Source: Nocardia macrotermitis (GTDB lineage Bacteria > Actinomycetota > Actinomycetes > Mycobacteriales > Mycobacteriaceae). From it: a stretch of 64,000 nt of DNA. Below the pieces are notes generated by a model that was not told the DNA's origin, ran no database searches, and saw nothing but the letters and a program-made list of their open reading frames with translations. Shown piece after piece: positions 43,228 to 51,256 of the stretch. Position 1 is the stretch's first letter, and the number at the start of each line of letters is the position of its first letter. Location of the stretch: assembly GCF_009604405.1 (NCBI RefSeq), contig NZ_WEGK01000007.1:62001-126000 (forward strand). The letters are read 5' to 3'. The position numbers were made by a program, and so were the translations under genes.

Positions 43228-43761
43228 ATGAACATCACGTCCGCTCGCCTGTGCACCACCGCCCTCGCCGCCTCCGCCGGCCTGGTCCTGGTCCTGACCG
43301 GTTGCAGCAGCGAATCCTCGCCCGCTCCGGCGGCGCACCCGACCACCGCGACATCCGCGACCGCCGCGGCGGACAGCTCGGGCCTGAGCGTCGACGGCAA
43401 GAAGGTCGCCGCGAATTTCACCACCACCTGCGCGGATCAGGGCGGTCTGCTCGCCCTGGCGCTGACCGACACCGCCAACGCCAGCTACGGGAATCTGGCC
43501 GTGGCCGCGACCGTATCGGGCGGCAATTCCGTTCAGGCCGTGAGCATCGCGGGCAGCAGGGGCGGTTCGTCGGGCCTGCCGTACGCCGTCGGATTCGGCA
43601 AGGGCCTGCCGGGTGGTTCGGCGTCGGTTACCAAGAGCGGCAAGACCTTCCACGTCACCGGCGAGGGTGTGGGCACCCCCGATCCGACCAACCCGACCGC
43701 ACCGGCGCACTCCTCGAAGTTCGACATCACCTTCGTCTGCCCGACCGTGATCGGAGGCTGA
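43228..43761 (+). CDS. LpqH (19-kDa antigen)-family lipoprotein
   Basis: A 177-residue protein. The signal peptide ends in a lipobox, LVLTGC, followed by a Ser/Ala/Thr/Pro-rich linker. The globular domain has the LpqH-type SVDGKKV start, a Cys pair (TTTCADQ and FVCPTV) and a ...SKSGKTFHVTGEG-like strand (TKSGKTFHVTGEGVG...FDITFVCP). In mycobacteria these are surface lipoproteins of unclear function that stimulate TLR2. It has its own promoter region of about 170 bases and is followed one base later by a membrane protein gene. Confidence 0.88.
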   Translation: MNITSARLCTTALAASAGLVLVLTGCSSESSPAPAAHPTTATSATAAADSSGLSVDGKKVAANFTTTCADQGGLLALALTDTANASYGNLAVAATVSGGNSVQAVSIAGSRGGSSGLPYAVGFGKGLPGGSASVTKSGKTFHVTGEGVGTPDPTNPTAPAHSSKFDITFVCPTVIGG

Positions 43762-43762
43762 G

Positions 43763-44584
43763 ATGCGACGCACCATCCGGACGCTGACGCTGCTGGCCGG
43801 GGTGATCGCCGTCGGCTACTACCTCTGGCACGGCCTGACCTACCGGGCCGACGGTATCGACGGCGCGGTGCTGGGCTGGGTCGACTGGCAGATGGCGCTG
43901 CCGATCCTCGCCCTCACCTTCGTCCCGATCGTGTTCGCGTTCACCAGCACGGGGATGACCGAGGCGTTCACCGGCCTCGGTCAGGTACTCACCGGCCGCA
44001 ACAGCACCGAATTCCGGGACGCCCCGGTCGGCATCGCGACGGTGACCGCCGTCCGCCAGACCGGGGTCAGCGTGAACGATCAGCCGCAGGTCCACCTGGA
44101 CCTGACCGTCGAGGACGCCGCAGGGCACACCTTCGCCTCACAGGCGAAAATCATCGTCCCCCTCATCGAACTCGCGCTGATGCGCCCCGGCGTCGTGCTG
44201 CCCGTCCGCTACCTGCCCGGCCGGACCGACAAGGTCGAGATCGACCGCTCGGGTGATCAGGCCGCCGCCCAGCACGCCTGGAACGAGACTATGATCCGCC
44301 GCGGCTTCACCACCCCCGCCAAACTCGATATCGCCGCCCGCGGCATCCCCGCCCAGGCCGTCGTCCAATCCCTTTCCGTCCCAGGCGAAATCCGCGACGG
44401 CTTCACCAGGATCGCCCTCATCCTGGCGGTGACCAGGCCCGACGGTACCACCTTCACCACGAACACCGAGAAGTTCCTGCCACCCACCAGCATCGACCTG
44501 GTCCAGATCGGCCGCATCGTCCAGGTCCACTACCTACCCGGCGCGGAACAGGATGTCGTCCTGTCCCTCCCGGTCCAAACCTGA
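43763..44584 (+). CDS. Two-helix membrane protein with duplicated cytoplasmic/periplasmic module
   Basis: A 273-residue protein with two N-terminal membrane helices (LTLLAGVIAVGYYLWHGL and MALPILALTFVPIVFAFTS). Two similar beta-rich modules follow. Each has IATVTAVRQTGVSVNDQPQVHLDLTVEDAAG- or AQAVVQSLSVPGEIRDGFTRIALILAVTRPDG-type strands and ends in VRYLPG or VHYLPG. The pattern resembles DUF3592-like domains. It starts one base after the lipoprotein stop, so the two form an operon. Function unknown. Confidence 0.78.
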   Translation: MRRTIRTLTLLAGVIAVGYYLWHGLTYRADGIDGAVLGWVDWQMALPILALTFVPIVFAFTSTGMTEAFTGLGQVLTGRNSTEFRDAPVGIATVTAVRQTGVSVNDQPQVHLDLTVEDAAGHTFASQAKIIVPLIELALMRPGVVLPVRYLPGRTDKVEIDRSGDQAAAQHAWNETMIRRGFTTPAKLDIAARGIPAQAVVQSLSVPGEIRDGFTRIALILAVTRPDGTTFTTNTEKFLPPTSIDLVQIGRIVQVHYLPGAEQDVVLSLPVQT

Positions 44585-44599
44585 ACCGGCACAACGAAT

Positions 44600-44627
44600 T
44601 CCGCTGCATCTCGAGGGACGCAGCGGA
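44600..44627 (+). terminator. Hairpin after the lipoprotein/membrane-protein operon
   Basis: TCCGCTGC / GCAGCGGA is an 8-bp perfect inverted repeat with a 12-base loop, 15 bases after the stop at 44584. It probably ends that operon; the sequence after it is TTTCGC. Confidence 0.5.
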
Positions 44628-44699
44628 TTTCGCATGTCCAGCGACCACGCCGAACTCACCCGCGCCACAGAGCCTCGACGTCCGGACTCGGCCACATTC

Positions 44700-44899
44700 C
44701 CTCGGCTCGCACCGACACCGCAGCCGAGCACGCCAGCCCGGCCCGCGCCCAGGAACTCCTGGAACAGACCGACCACACCGTGGACCGCATCGCCCAGGAA
44801 TCCGGTTTCGGTACCGCGCACGCGCTGCGCCGCCACTTCCACACCGTGCTGCACACCACCCCGGACGCCTATCGCAGGGCGTGGGAGCTCGGCGGATAA
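44700..44899 (+). pseudogene. Remnant of an AraC-family regulator (C-terminal HTH only)
   Basis: In the frame ending with TAA at 44899, the translation reads ARAQELLEQTDHTVDRIAQ, then ESGFGTAHALRRHFHTV, then LHTTPDAYRRAW. This is the second helix-turn-helix and tail of an AraC/XylS-type regulator (usual form: ARELLE.TD..V..IA...GFG....LR.HF....G..P..YRR.W). The first helix-turn-helix and the sensor domain are absent, and the frame decays just upstream. It therefore looks like the last 60 or so codons of a deleted gene. Confidence 0.65.
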
Positions 44900-45280
44900 C
44901 CCGACGCCCGTAAGTACCTGCCGGTCGGTATGGTTTCCGTTTCGAATACCCACGCCGACAACCGATCCCGAGCGTCGCGCCATCCTGCCATCGATATCGG
45001 CGGCCCAGGTCCACCGGGCTCGACAACGTGCCGGAATCACCGCTGGCCGGGCGGTCGCGGGGGCGATGCTACGCAGCTTACGCACCCGGGTACTCAGCCG
45101 AAACCGGTTGCGTCGGTGCGGTATACACCGCTCCGATACCACACCACCCCCGATGCCACGACGTCGCGGCCGATTCGCCGACGCTGCCCGCGCTGACCTC
45201 GCAGTTCACGGAAATCCTTTCGCGGGCAAGCGATTCAACCCAGAATGGTACCGGGCAGAACGGAATCACGAGGAGTCACG
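44900..45280. other. Intergenic stretch without a recognisable gene
   Basis: 381 bases between the AraC remnant and the MetE-like gene. Short open frames exist on both strands but are Arg/Pro-rich and match nothing. The region is probably decayed sequence from the same deletion that left the AraC fragment, plus the promoter of the next gene. A ribosome site, GAGGAG, sits just before the ATG at 45281. Confidence 0.5.
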
Positions 45281-46387
45281 ATGACCAGATATGCGCATTT
45301 TGTGGGTAGTGTTCCGACGGAGTTGATGACCGGAGACGGCGCGGTGCTGCGCTGGTTCGCCGACAGCAGTAGCGGCAATGTGACCGGACTGCCGTGCGAC
45401 CTGGATCCGGACTGGATCATGCAGTACCTCCGTGACCGGGGCAAACATCAGGATGCCTTCGAGATCGTTCGCGGGGGCGACTACGCGGACTACAGCGACT
45501 TCCCCAGCTACGGCGTGCGCCGGGGCGTGCGGCTGGAACCGCGGCACGTCTCGATGGATCGGCTCGAGCGGATCGGCGCGGTGGTCACCGCCTTCGACGC
45601 CCTGCGCGAGACGCGACCGGACCTGCGGGACACGAAACTGCAACTGAGCCAGCCGAATCCGCTGGACCTGGCGATGTTCGTGTTCGCGGGCGCGGCGGTG
45701 TCGAACGGATTCCCGCTCGGCCCGGCGCTGCGGCGATCGAACCTCATCGTCGCCGCGCTGCGGGCACTGCCGGTGTTCACCCAGGCCGTGCTCGCGGAGA
45801 TCGCCGCCGTCAACGACCGTTACGGCGACCGGGTGGTCTGGCAGGTGGAGTCGCCGTTCGCACTGCTGGGCATGGTCAAGGCCGACCAGCTGGGCTCGCG
45901 CTGGGCCGCCGCGCCGCTGCTGTCCCGCCAACTCTCCGGACTCCTCACCGGCATCCACGAACTCGGCGCGCGCAGTGTCGTGCACCTCTGCTACGGCGAC
46001 TACCAGCACAAATCGCTGCTCAGCCCGCGATCGCTCGCCCCCGCTGTCACGCTGCTGAACCACACCGCAGGGCATCTGCTCGCCAGCGGCACTCCCCTTC
46101 CGGCCGTGCACATTCCGTGCGCGTACGGCAGTGCGCCCGCCCCGCTGGAGCCCGCGTTCTACGCACCGCTGCGTCGGCTGGACCCGGAATGGAAGATCAT
46201 CGCGGGTGTCGCGTCCCCCGAAGCCGAGGCCGACAGCGCGCAGGCGCTGCGATTGTTCGAGGAAGCCGCCGGTCGCACCGCCTACGGGGTCGCGACCGCC
46301 TGCGGGCTCGGGCGCTGCAATGTTGCCGAGGCCCAGCGCGCCGCGGCGACGATGGCACGGCTGACCACCGAGGCCGCCGCCGCGTAG
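45281..46387 (+). CDS. MetE-like (UROD/methionine-synthase superfamily) TIM-barrel protein
   Basis: A 368-residue protein starting MTRYAHFVGSVP, which matches the H..GS.P opening of cobalamin-independent methionine-synthase catalytic barrels. Further motifs are LQLSQPNPLDLAMF (substrate-binding-like), WQVESPF, SVVHLCYGDY (His and Cys of the zinc site) and a terminal GVATACGLGR (the last zinc Cys). It is much shorter than MetE and lacks the N-terminal barrel. It is probably a methyltransferase or related enzyme acting on an unknown acceptor. A strong ribosome site is present and a 14-bp hairpin follows the gene. Confidence 0.65.
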   Translation: MTRYAHFVGSVPTELMTGDGAVLRWFADSSSGNVTGLPCDLDPDWIMQYLRDRGKHQDAFEIVRGGDYADYSDFPSYGVRRGVRLEPRHVSMDRLERIGAVVTAFDALRETRPDLRDTKLQLSQPNPLDLAMFVFAGAAVSNGFPLGPALRRSNLIVAALRALPVFTQAVLAEIAAVNDRYGDRVVWQVESPFALLGMVKADQLGSRWAAAPLLSRQLSGLLTGIHELGARSVVHLCYGDYQHKSLLSPRSLAPAVTLLNHTAGHLLASGTPLPAVHIPCAYGSAPAPLEPAFYAPLRRLDPEWKIIAGVASPEAEADSAQALRLFEEAAGRTAYGVATACGLGRCNVAEAQRAAATMARLTTEAAAA

Positions 46388-46396
46388 CGCGAATCC

Positions 46397-46433
46397 GGCG
46401 CGGGCCCGTCAGGGGTACCGACGGGCCCGCGCC
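46397..46433 (+). terminator. Strong hairpin terminator after the MetE-like gene
   Basis: A perfect 14-bp inverted repeat, GGCGCGGGCCCGTC / GACGGGCCCGCGCC, with a 9-base loop, starting 9 bases after the stop. Such I-shaped terminators without a U tract are normal in high-GC actinobacteria. It isolates the halogenase region from upstream transcription. Confidence 0.85.
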
Positions 46434-46979
46434 AGGTATCAGGGACTTGCGGTTCCATCAATCACATTCCGCCGCAACGGATCTGCTCGCACCCGCCCGA
46501 CCTGCGCACATGCCCGCGCGCACGACCGATTTCCGCGCTCCGGCGCACCGAAACGGACATACGTCGTACTATGGATGGGTCGGAAAGCGGGGTGATCCAT
46601 GACGAACCAACCATGATCGCAACCCTTCCCACTGTCGTCTCCCGCCGCACGCGCTGAGCCGATCACCGAAATCGGCACTGCCACAACATAATGCGGCCCC
46701 AGCCGTCGTAATGCCTCGTCCCGGCACAATTGGCGGCCGCACACTCATGCCCTACGAGCTATTTTCTGGCAATCATTCGTACATTTGCGATTGCAATATA
46801 AATTGCTGTTCCCCTTGATGATTCAAGATCAGCGGTTAGGCTTATATCCCGTGCGCCGTCACATAGTTAACGAGCGGCTACGGAGGTTTGGGAATTCCGT
46901 CGTTCGACACAGGACTCGAGCCCGGCTCGGCCGCTAACGCGCGGCGCACGATCTTGTTCGCACGTTTCAGGGAGTTGCT
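46434..46979 (+). promoter_or_regulatory. Long leader/promoter region of the halogenase, AT-rich core
   Basis: No convincing gene lies in these 546 bases. The part from about 46750 to 46870 is clearly AT-richer than the surroundings. It contains a palindrome GCAAT-ATAA-ATTGC at 46793-46806 and TATAAAT- and TTATAT-like elements that could be promoter -10 boxes. The last 100 bases before the halogenase are GC-rich again, with a GGGAG ribosome site at about 46970. The length and composition suggest a regulated promoter. Confidence 0.4.
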
Positions 46980-48470
46980 ATGGGGAACAAGGAAAATCCG
47001 CACGTTCTGGTGATCGGTGGCGGCCCGGCGGGTTCGACCGCCGCGGCGCTGCTCGCCCGGTCGGGCGTCGAAGTGACTCTCCTGGAACGTGATACGTTCC
47101 CGCGCTACCACATCGGGGAGTCGTTGCTGGCCTCGTGCCTGTCCACACTCCGGGTGTCGGGCGCGTACGACAAGGTCGCCGCGCACGGCTTCCAGATCAA
47201 GCGCGGCGGCTACTTCCAATGGCAGAACGACACCTGGCTGCTGGACTGGTCCGCACTGGTCGACGCCGAAGCCTGGTCCTGGCAGGTCGACCGCGCCGCC
47301 TTCGACGATCTGCTGCTGCGCAACGCCTCCGATCAGGGCGCGACGGTGATCGAACAGGCCAAGGTCACCAATATCGTGTTCGACGGTGAACGCCCCACCG
47401 CCGCGGAATGGGTCAAGGCCGGTGACGACACCGTGCACACCGTCGAATTCGACTTCCTCGTCGACGCCACCGGCCGAGATGGCGTGCTGGCCAAGCACTT
47501 CGACATCCGCCGCCAGCATCCGGCCTTCCGCAACGTCGCGGTCTGGTCGTACTGGGAGGGCTCGCACCTGCACCCCGACAGCCCCGAGGGCGCGATCAAC
47601 GTGGTCTCCACCGAGGAGGGCGGCTGGTTCTGGCACATCCCGCTGGCCGGTGGCCGCAACAGCGTCGGCTACGTGGTGTCCGCGCGGCTGGCCGCGGAGA
47701 AGTTGCGCGGCAGCGATTCTCGCCAGTTCTACCTCGATTCCATCGCGGCCAGCAAGCCGATGACGGAGATGCTCGAGGGGGCGACACAGGTCGCCGAGGT
47801 GAAGGCCGAACAGGACTATTCCTATGTGGCGGACCGGTTCTGCGGTCCCGGCTACGTCATGGTCGGTGACGCGGCCTGCTTCCTGGACCCGCTGCTGTCC
47901 ACCGGCGTGCACCTGGCCACCTACTCGGGGCTGGTGTCGGCCGCGGCGATCGCGACCACACTGCGCGGCGAGATGAGCGAGACCGACGCGCTCGCGTACT
48001 ACGAGTACACCTACCGGCGCGCCTACACGCGGTTCCTGTCGCTGGTGTCCCGCATGTACGAGCACTACATCGGGTCCGAGGAGTACTTCGCACACGCGCA
48101 CCGGCTCACCGATGTGCACGAGGGTGATTCGCCGGAGCAGTCGTTCACCCGCATCATGGCCGGGCTGACCGACGTCGGCGAGACCACCGGCGCGCAGGAA
48201 CTGACCGGAACCGAGGTCATCGTCTCGGAGGCCGAACGCCTCGACACCGCACCGGATGTCGACGGGGTGAACGTGAAATACATGGGCGGACTGGACATGT
48301 CGCCGGTCTGGGACCACTGGCGCGACCCGTTGTCGGACACCGACATGGGCGATGTGCGGATCACCAACGAGCCGTTCGGTCTGACCAGCGCCCCCCGCAC
48401 CGACGCGGAACGCGAAGCGCTGACCCGGCCGGTCCTACCCCCGCATCACGGCGCCGCGGCCGCGTTCTAG
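46980..48470 (+). CDS. Flavin-dependent halogenase
   Basis: A 496-residue FAD enzyme. The dinucleotide motif is VIGGGPAGST (11-20), then ERDTFPRYHIGESLL, typical of the halogenase group. The diagnostic W-x-W-x-I-P motif is WFWHIP (about 218-223). VMVGDAACFLDPLLSTGVHLA (about 295-315) is the halogenase FAD/substrate-channel motif. Together these separate it from plain monooxygenases and place it near the CmlS/PltA-like enzymes acting on phenolic or carrier-bound substrates. It uses FADH2, O2 and halide to make HOX, which halogenates an aromatic ring. The next gene is a chorismate lyase, so 4-hydroxybenzoate is a plausible substrate. A flavin reductase is not seen nearby. Confidence 0.88.
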   Translation: MGNKENPHVLVIGGGPAGSTAAALLARSGVEVTLLERDTFPRYHIGESLLASCLSTLRVSGAYDKVAAHGFQIKRGGYFQWQNDTWLLDWSALVDAEAWSWQVDRAAFDDLLLRNASDQGATVIEQAKVTNIVFDGERPTAAEWVKAGDDTVHTVEFDFLVDATGRDGVLAKHFDIRRQHPAFRNVAVWSYWEGSHLHPDSPEGAINVVSTEEGGWFWHIPLAGGRNSVGYVVSARLAAEKLRGSDSRQFYLDSIAASKPMTEMLEGATQVAEVKAEQDYSYVADRFCGPGYVMVGDAACFLDPLLSTGVHLATYSGLVSAAAIATTLRGEMSETDALAYYEYTYRRAYTRFLSLVSRMYEHYIGSEEYFAHAHRLTDVHEGDSPEQSFTRIMAGLTDVGETTGAQELTGTEVIVSEAERLDTAPDVDGVNVKYMGGLDMSPVWDHWRDPLSDTDMGDVRITNEPFGLTSAPRTDAEREALTRPVLPPHHGAAAAF

Positions 48471-48519
48471 CGGCCACGTCACCAGGACTCCCGATGTGTA
48501 CCGATCGACGGAGTCGGCC

Positions 48520-49188
48520 GTGACGCTCACCGCCCCCGGCCCGCTGGACGAACCGATGTCCGGCGGGCCGGGGTTCCGGGCGAACCCGGCCGCACAGATC
48601 GAACGTTTCCACCACCCCGCGACCCGGATCCTGCTGGCCAGCGAGGGCCTGACCACGACCGCGCTCGAACATCTCGTGGGCTGCGGGCTGAACGTCCGGG
48701 TGAGCACCCAGGACGAGATCCCCGCGGCCGCGTTACCCGCGTTCGTCGCCACCGCGCTGCGGCTGCGAACCACCGATCGCGTCGTGATCCGCCACTCGCG
48801 CCTGGTCACCCCCGAGCGGACCATATCCATCAATTACGTTGCGGCACCGGCACAATCGACCGATGCGAACGGACTGGCCGACCTCGACACCCCGATCGGC
48901 CACGGCCTGATCGCCCGCGGCCTGACCCAGCGCCGCCGGATCATGTGGGCGGGCACCCGAACGTGGCCGGACGGTCGCCCCTGCGCCGCCCGCGCCTACG
49001 TGATGTCGCTCGGCGGACGCCCGGTGAGCTGGATCCGCGAGGCATTCGACCCGGACGTCATCCGGGCCGAACACACCGCGGCCACGACACCGGAACCCGA
49101 ACTGCACGACGAGCCCGGTCCCCCATGGCCGGGTCCGCCGGGTGATCCCACCACTACGTCCGCCGAAACACGCAGCGCCCCTGCATGA
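48520..49188 (+). CDS. Chorismate pyruvate-lyase (DUF98, Rv2949c-like)
   Basis: A 222-residue protein. By eye it follows the mycobacterial Rv2949c pattern: ILLASEGLTTTALEHLVGC, then VRVSTQDEI, then RVVIRHSRLV, then DTPIGHGLIARGL (the PLG/PIG motif), then a C-terminal ARAYVMSLGGRPVSWIREAF, matching ARRYRVISGGQPIMVVTEHF. Such enzymes convert chorismate to 4-hydroxybenzoate plus pyruvate. The last 40 residues are Pro/Thr-rich, run into the 21-bp repeat array and may be disordered. Start: GTG at 48520 with GGAG; a GTG at 48496 is possible. It lies 49 bases after the halogenase in the same direction. Confidence 0.75.
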   Translation: MTLTAPGPLDEPMSGGPGFRANPAAQIERFHHPATRILLASEGLTTTALEHLVGCGLNVRVSTQDEIPAAALPAFVATALRLRTTDRVVIRHSRLVTPERTISINYVAAPAQSTDANGLADLDTPIGHGLIARGLTQRRRIMWAGTRTWPDGRPCAARAYVMSLGGRPVSWIREAFDPDVIRAEHTAATTPEPELHDEPGPPWPGPPGDPTTTSAETRSAPA

Positions 49189-49566
49189 TCCGGCAGCACA
49201 CCTGGACGATCCCGCAGCGCTCGCATGAACTTGCCCCTGCACGATCCGACTACACACAATCCCCAACACACCCACATGACCACGCAGCACTTCCGCGCAA
49301 TCACCCAGCGCGCCTGCATGATCCGGCAATGCGTCCACATGACCACGCAGCACTTCGACACAATCACCCAGCGCACCTGCATGATCCGGCAATACGTCCA
49401 CATGACCACGCAGCACTTCCACGCAATCACCCAGCGCGCCAGCATGATCCGGCAATACGTCCACACGATCCGATGGCGCGCCCACGTGATCCAGCAGCGC
49501 ATCCGCATGCCCCACAACGCATCCGCACCACCAGGCGGCACACCCGCATGATCGCGCGGTGCATCA
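49182..49566. repeat. Minisatellite of 21-bp units arranged in 63-bp higher-order repeats
   Basis: The basic unit is 21 bases, for example CACATGACCACGCAGCACTT(C), TGCATGATCCGGCAATGCGT(C) and CGCGCAATCACCCAGCGCGC(C). The triplet of these recurs at 49273, 49336 and 49399 with an exact 63-base period. More diverged 21-mers extend to both sides. The array starts at the stop of the chorismate lyase gene and ends about 70 bases before the antiporter. Since 21 is a multiple of 3, a frame stays open through it, but the encoded peptide is repetitive (MTTQHF / RAITQRA / MIRQ) and has no start context. Confidence 0.92.
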
Positions 49567-49638
49567 CATCCGCAATGCGCCGAACGATCCTGCGGTGCGC
49601 ACGTTCGCGCACCGGTTCAGATCCGAGGAGTTACGAGA

Positions 49639-50862
49639 GTGAGTATTCCCACCGTCACGGTCCTGTTGGACCTGGTTCTGATCATGGCGGCGGCCCACGT
49701 CCTGGGATGGCTGGCCGAGAAGATCGGGCAGCCGCCGGTGATCGGCGAGATCGCGGCCGGAATTCTGGCCGGGCCCACCATCATCGGGCATCACCTGTCC
49801 TCGGTGCTGTTCCCGCAGGACGCCCGGCCGTCGCTGAATCTGCTGGCGAACATCGGGGTGGCGGTGTTCATGTTCGTCGCGGGGCTGGAACTCGATCGCG
49901 GCATCTTCTCCGGTGCGCGCCGGTCGATTCCGGCGATCTCGACCGCGGCCTATCTGGTGCCGTTCGCGCTGGGCACCGGTATCGCGATCAGCGTGCTGGC
50001 GCGCTACCAGACCGGTAACCGGCTGCACTTCGCGCTCTACATCGGCTGCGCGCTGGCGGTGACCGCCTTCCCGGTGCTGGCGCGAATCCTGCACGACCGC
50101 AACCTGGTTCACACCGAGATCGGTCAGCTCAGCCTGGCGTGCGCGGCGCTGGTCGACATCATGGCGTGGATCATGCTGGCGGTGGTGCTGGCGCTGGCGC
50201 ATCCGGGCGGCGCGCAGTGGCGGCTGGTGCTGCTGATTCCGCTCGTCGGGGTGCTGTGGTGGGGGCTGCGGCCGATGCTGGGACGGATCTCCCGGGTCGG
50301 GACCGCCCAGACGATGATCGTGATCGGCGTCGGTGGCGCGCTGGGCGTCGCGGCGCTCACCGAATGGATCGGCTTGCATCTGATCTTCGGGGCCTTCGCA
50401 TTCGGGGTGATCTTCCCGCGCGAACGTCGTCAGTCGGTGGAGTCCGGGGTGCGGGTGCTCAGTGCCGTGCTGCTGCCCGGATTCTTCGTCGTCGCGGGAC
50501 TGGCGGTCGATCTGAGTTCGATCGATTCGACCGCGATCGGGGAACTCGTCGTCATCATCGCCGCCGCGGTGCTGGGCAAGATCGGCAGCGTCTATCTCGC
50601 GGGCCGCCTGACCGGGATGCCCTCGCGTCCGGCGGCGGCGGTGGCCGCGCTGCTCAACACCCGCGGACTGACCGAACTGGTGATCCTGTCCGTCGGGTTG
50701 ACCACCGGATTGATCGGGCCCCAACTGTATTCGCTGCTGGTGGTGATGGCGTTGGTGACGACCGCCGCGACCGCGCCGATCCTGCGTCTGCTCGGCACCG
50801 CGCGCGGACCCGTCGAAACCGTGCCCGCGGTAGATGCCGTCCAGACGCCTAGCCGGTCCTGA
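49639..50862 (+). CDS. CPA2-family cation:proton antiporter (Kef/Na+/H+ exchanger type)
   Basis: A 407-residue membrane protein with about 12 hydrophobic helices. Conserved CPA2 motifs are LGWLAEKIGQPPVIGEIAAGILAGP (helices 1-2), MFVAGLELD, a TAFPVLARIL segment, and LLNTRGLTELVIL near the end, in place of the usual RG..EL. There is no C-terminal TrkA/RCK domain. The start GTG has GAGGAG upstream. Its location between a chorismate lyase and a P450 suggests a role in the pathway (export, or pH/ion tolerance to phenolic products), but the 21-bp array may also mean it is an unrelated neighbour. Confidence 0.9.
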   Translation: MSIPTVTVLLDLVLIMAAAHVLGWLAEKIGQPPVIGEIAAGILAGPTIIGHHLSSVLFPQDARPSLNLLANIGVAVFMFVAGLELDRGIFSGARRSIPAISTAAYLVPFALGTGIAISVLARYQTGNRLHFALYIGCALAVTAFPVLARILHDRNLVHTEIGQLSLACAALVDIMAWIMLAVVLALAHPGGAQWRLVLLIPLVGVLWWGLRPMLGRISRVGTAQTMIVIGVGGALGVAALTEWIGLHLIFGAFAFGVIFPRERRQSVESGVRVLSAVLLPGFFVVAGLAVDLSSIDSTAIGELVVIIAAAVLGKIGSVYLAGRLTGMPSRPAAAVAALLNTRGLTELVILSVGLTTGLIGPQLYSLLVVMALVTTAATAPILRLLGTARGPVETVPAVDAVQTPSRS

Positions 50863-51256
50863 CGCGGCGCGGCGAATCGATGCGTCGCCGGCTCGTCAAC
50901 GAGTGTGAATCGGACGATCACCCCACGGACGGGTCGACGAAACACCGTGTCGCGGCAACCGAATATGTTGCCGCACAAGCATATTCACACGGAATACGAG
51001 CGCCGGAACGGACCTCGGCGCGGCAGCGGGCCAGACCTCCGATGAGTGGCCCACTGCCACGTTCGCGAGCCCGCAAACGCCGTCGCTGCTATGTTGCTTG
51101 CGTGGGCGAAGCGCCAAGTACCGCACAATGGTTCAGCACATGCTGTCGATCGGTCCCAGCACCCGGCCGTCCGCACGCTACCAACGTGAGCGTGTCGGCG
51201 TGGCGCGCCCGCCCGAGTTGTCGTCGTATTCCAGTTCATCGTCCGGAGTCACGTCT
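50863..51256. promoter_or_regulatory. Promoter region of the P450 with a palindrome
   Basis: 394 bases without a convincing gene. At 50952-50974 there is a perfect 8-bp inverted repeat, GCGGCAAC-CGAATAT-GTTGCCGC. Flanking it, GTGTGAAT (about 50903) and ATTCACAC (about 50983) form a wider inverted pair. A regulator site is plausible. GGAG at 51245 serves the TTG start at 51257. Confidence 0.4.

Noticed and set aside
46439..46744. Minus-strand 101-codon frame upstream of the halogenase
   Set aside because: Lies next to the terminator, has no ribosome site and no recognisable pattern (Cys/Arg-rich).
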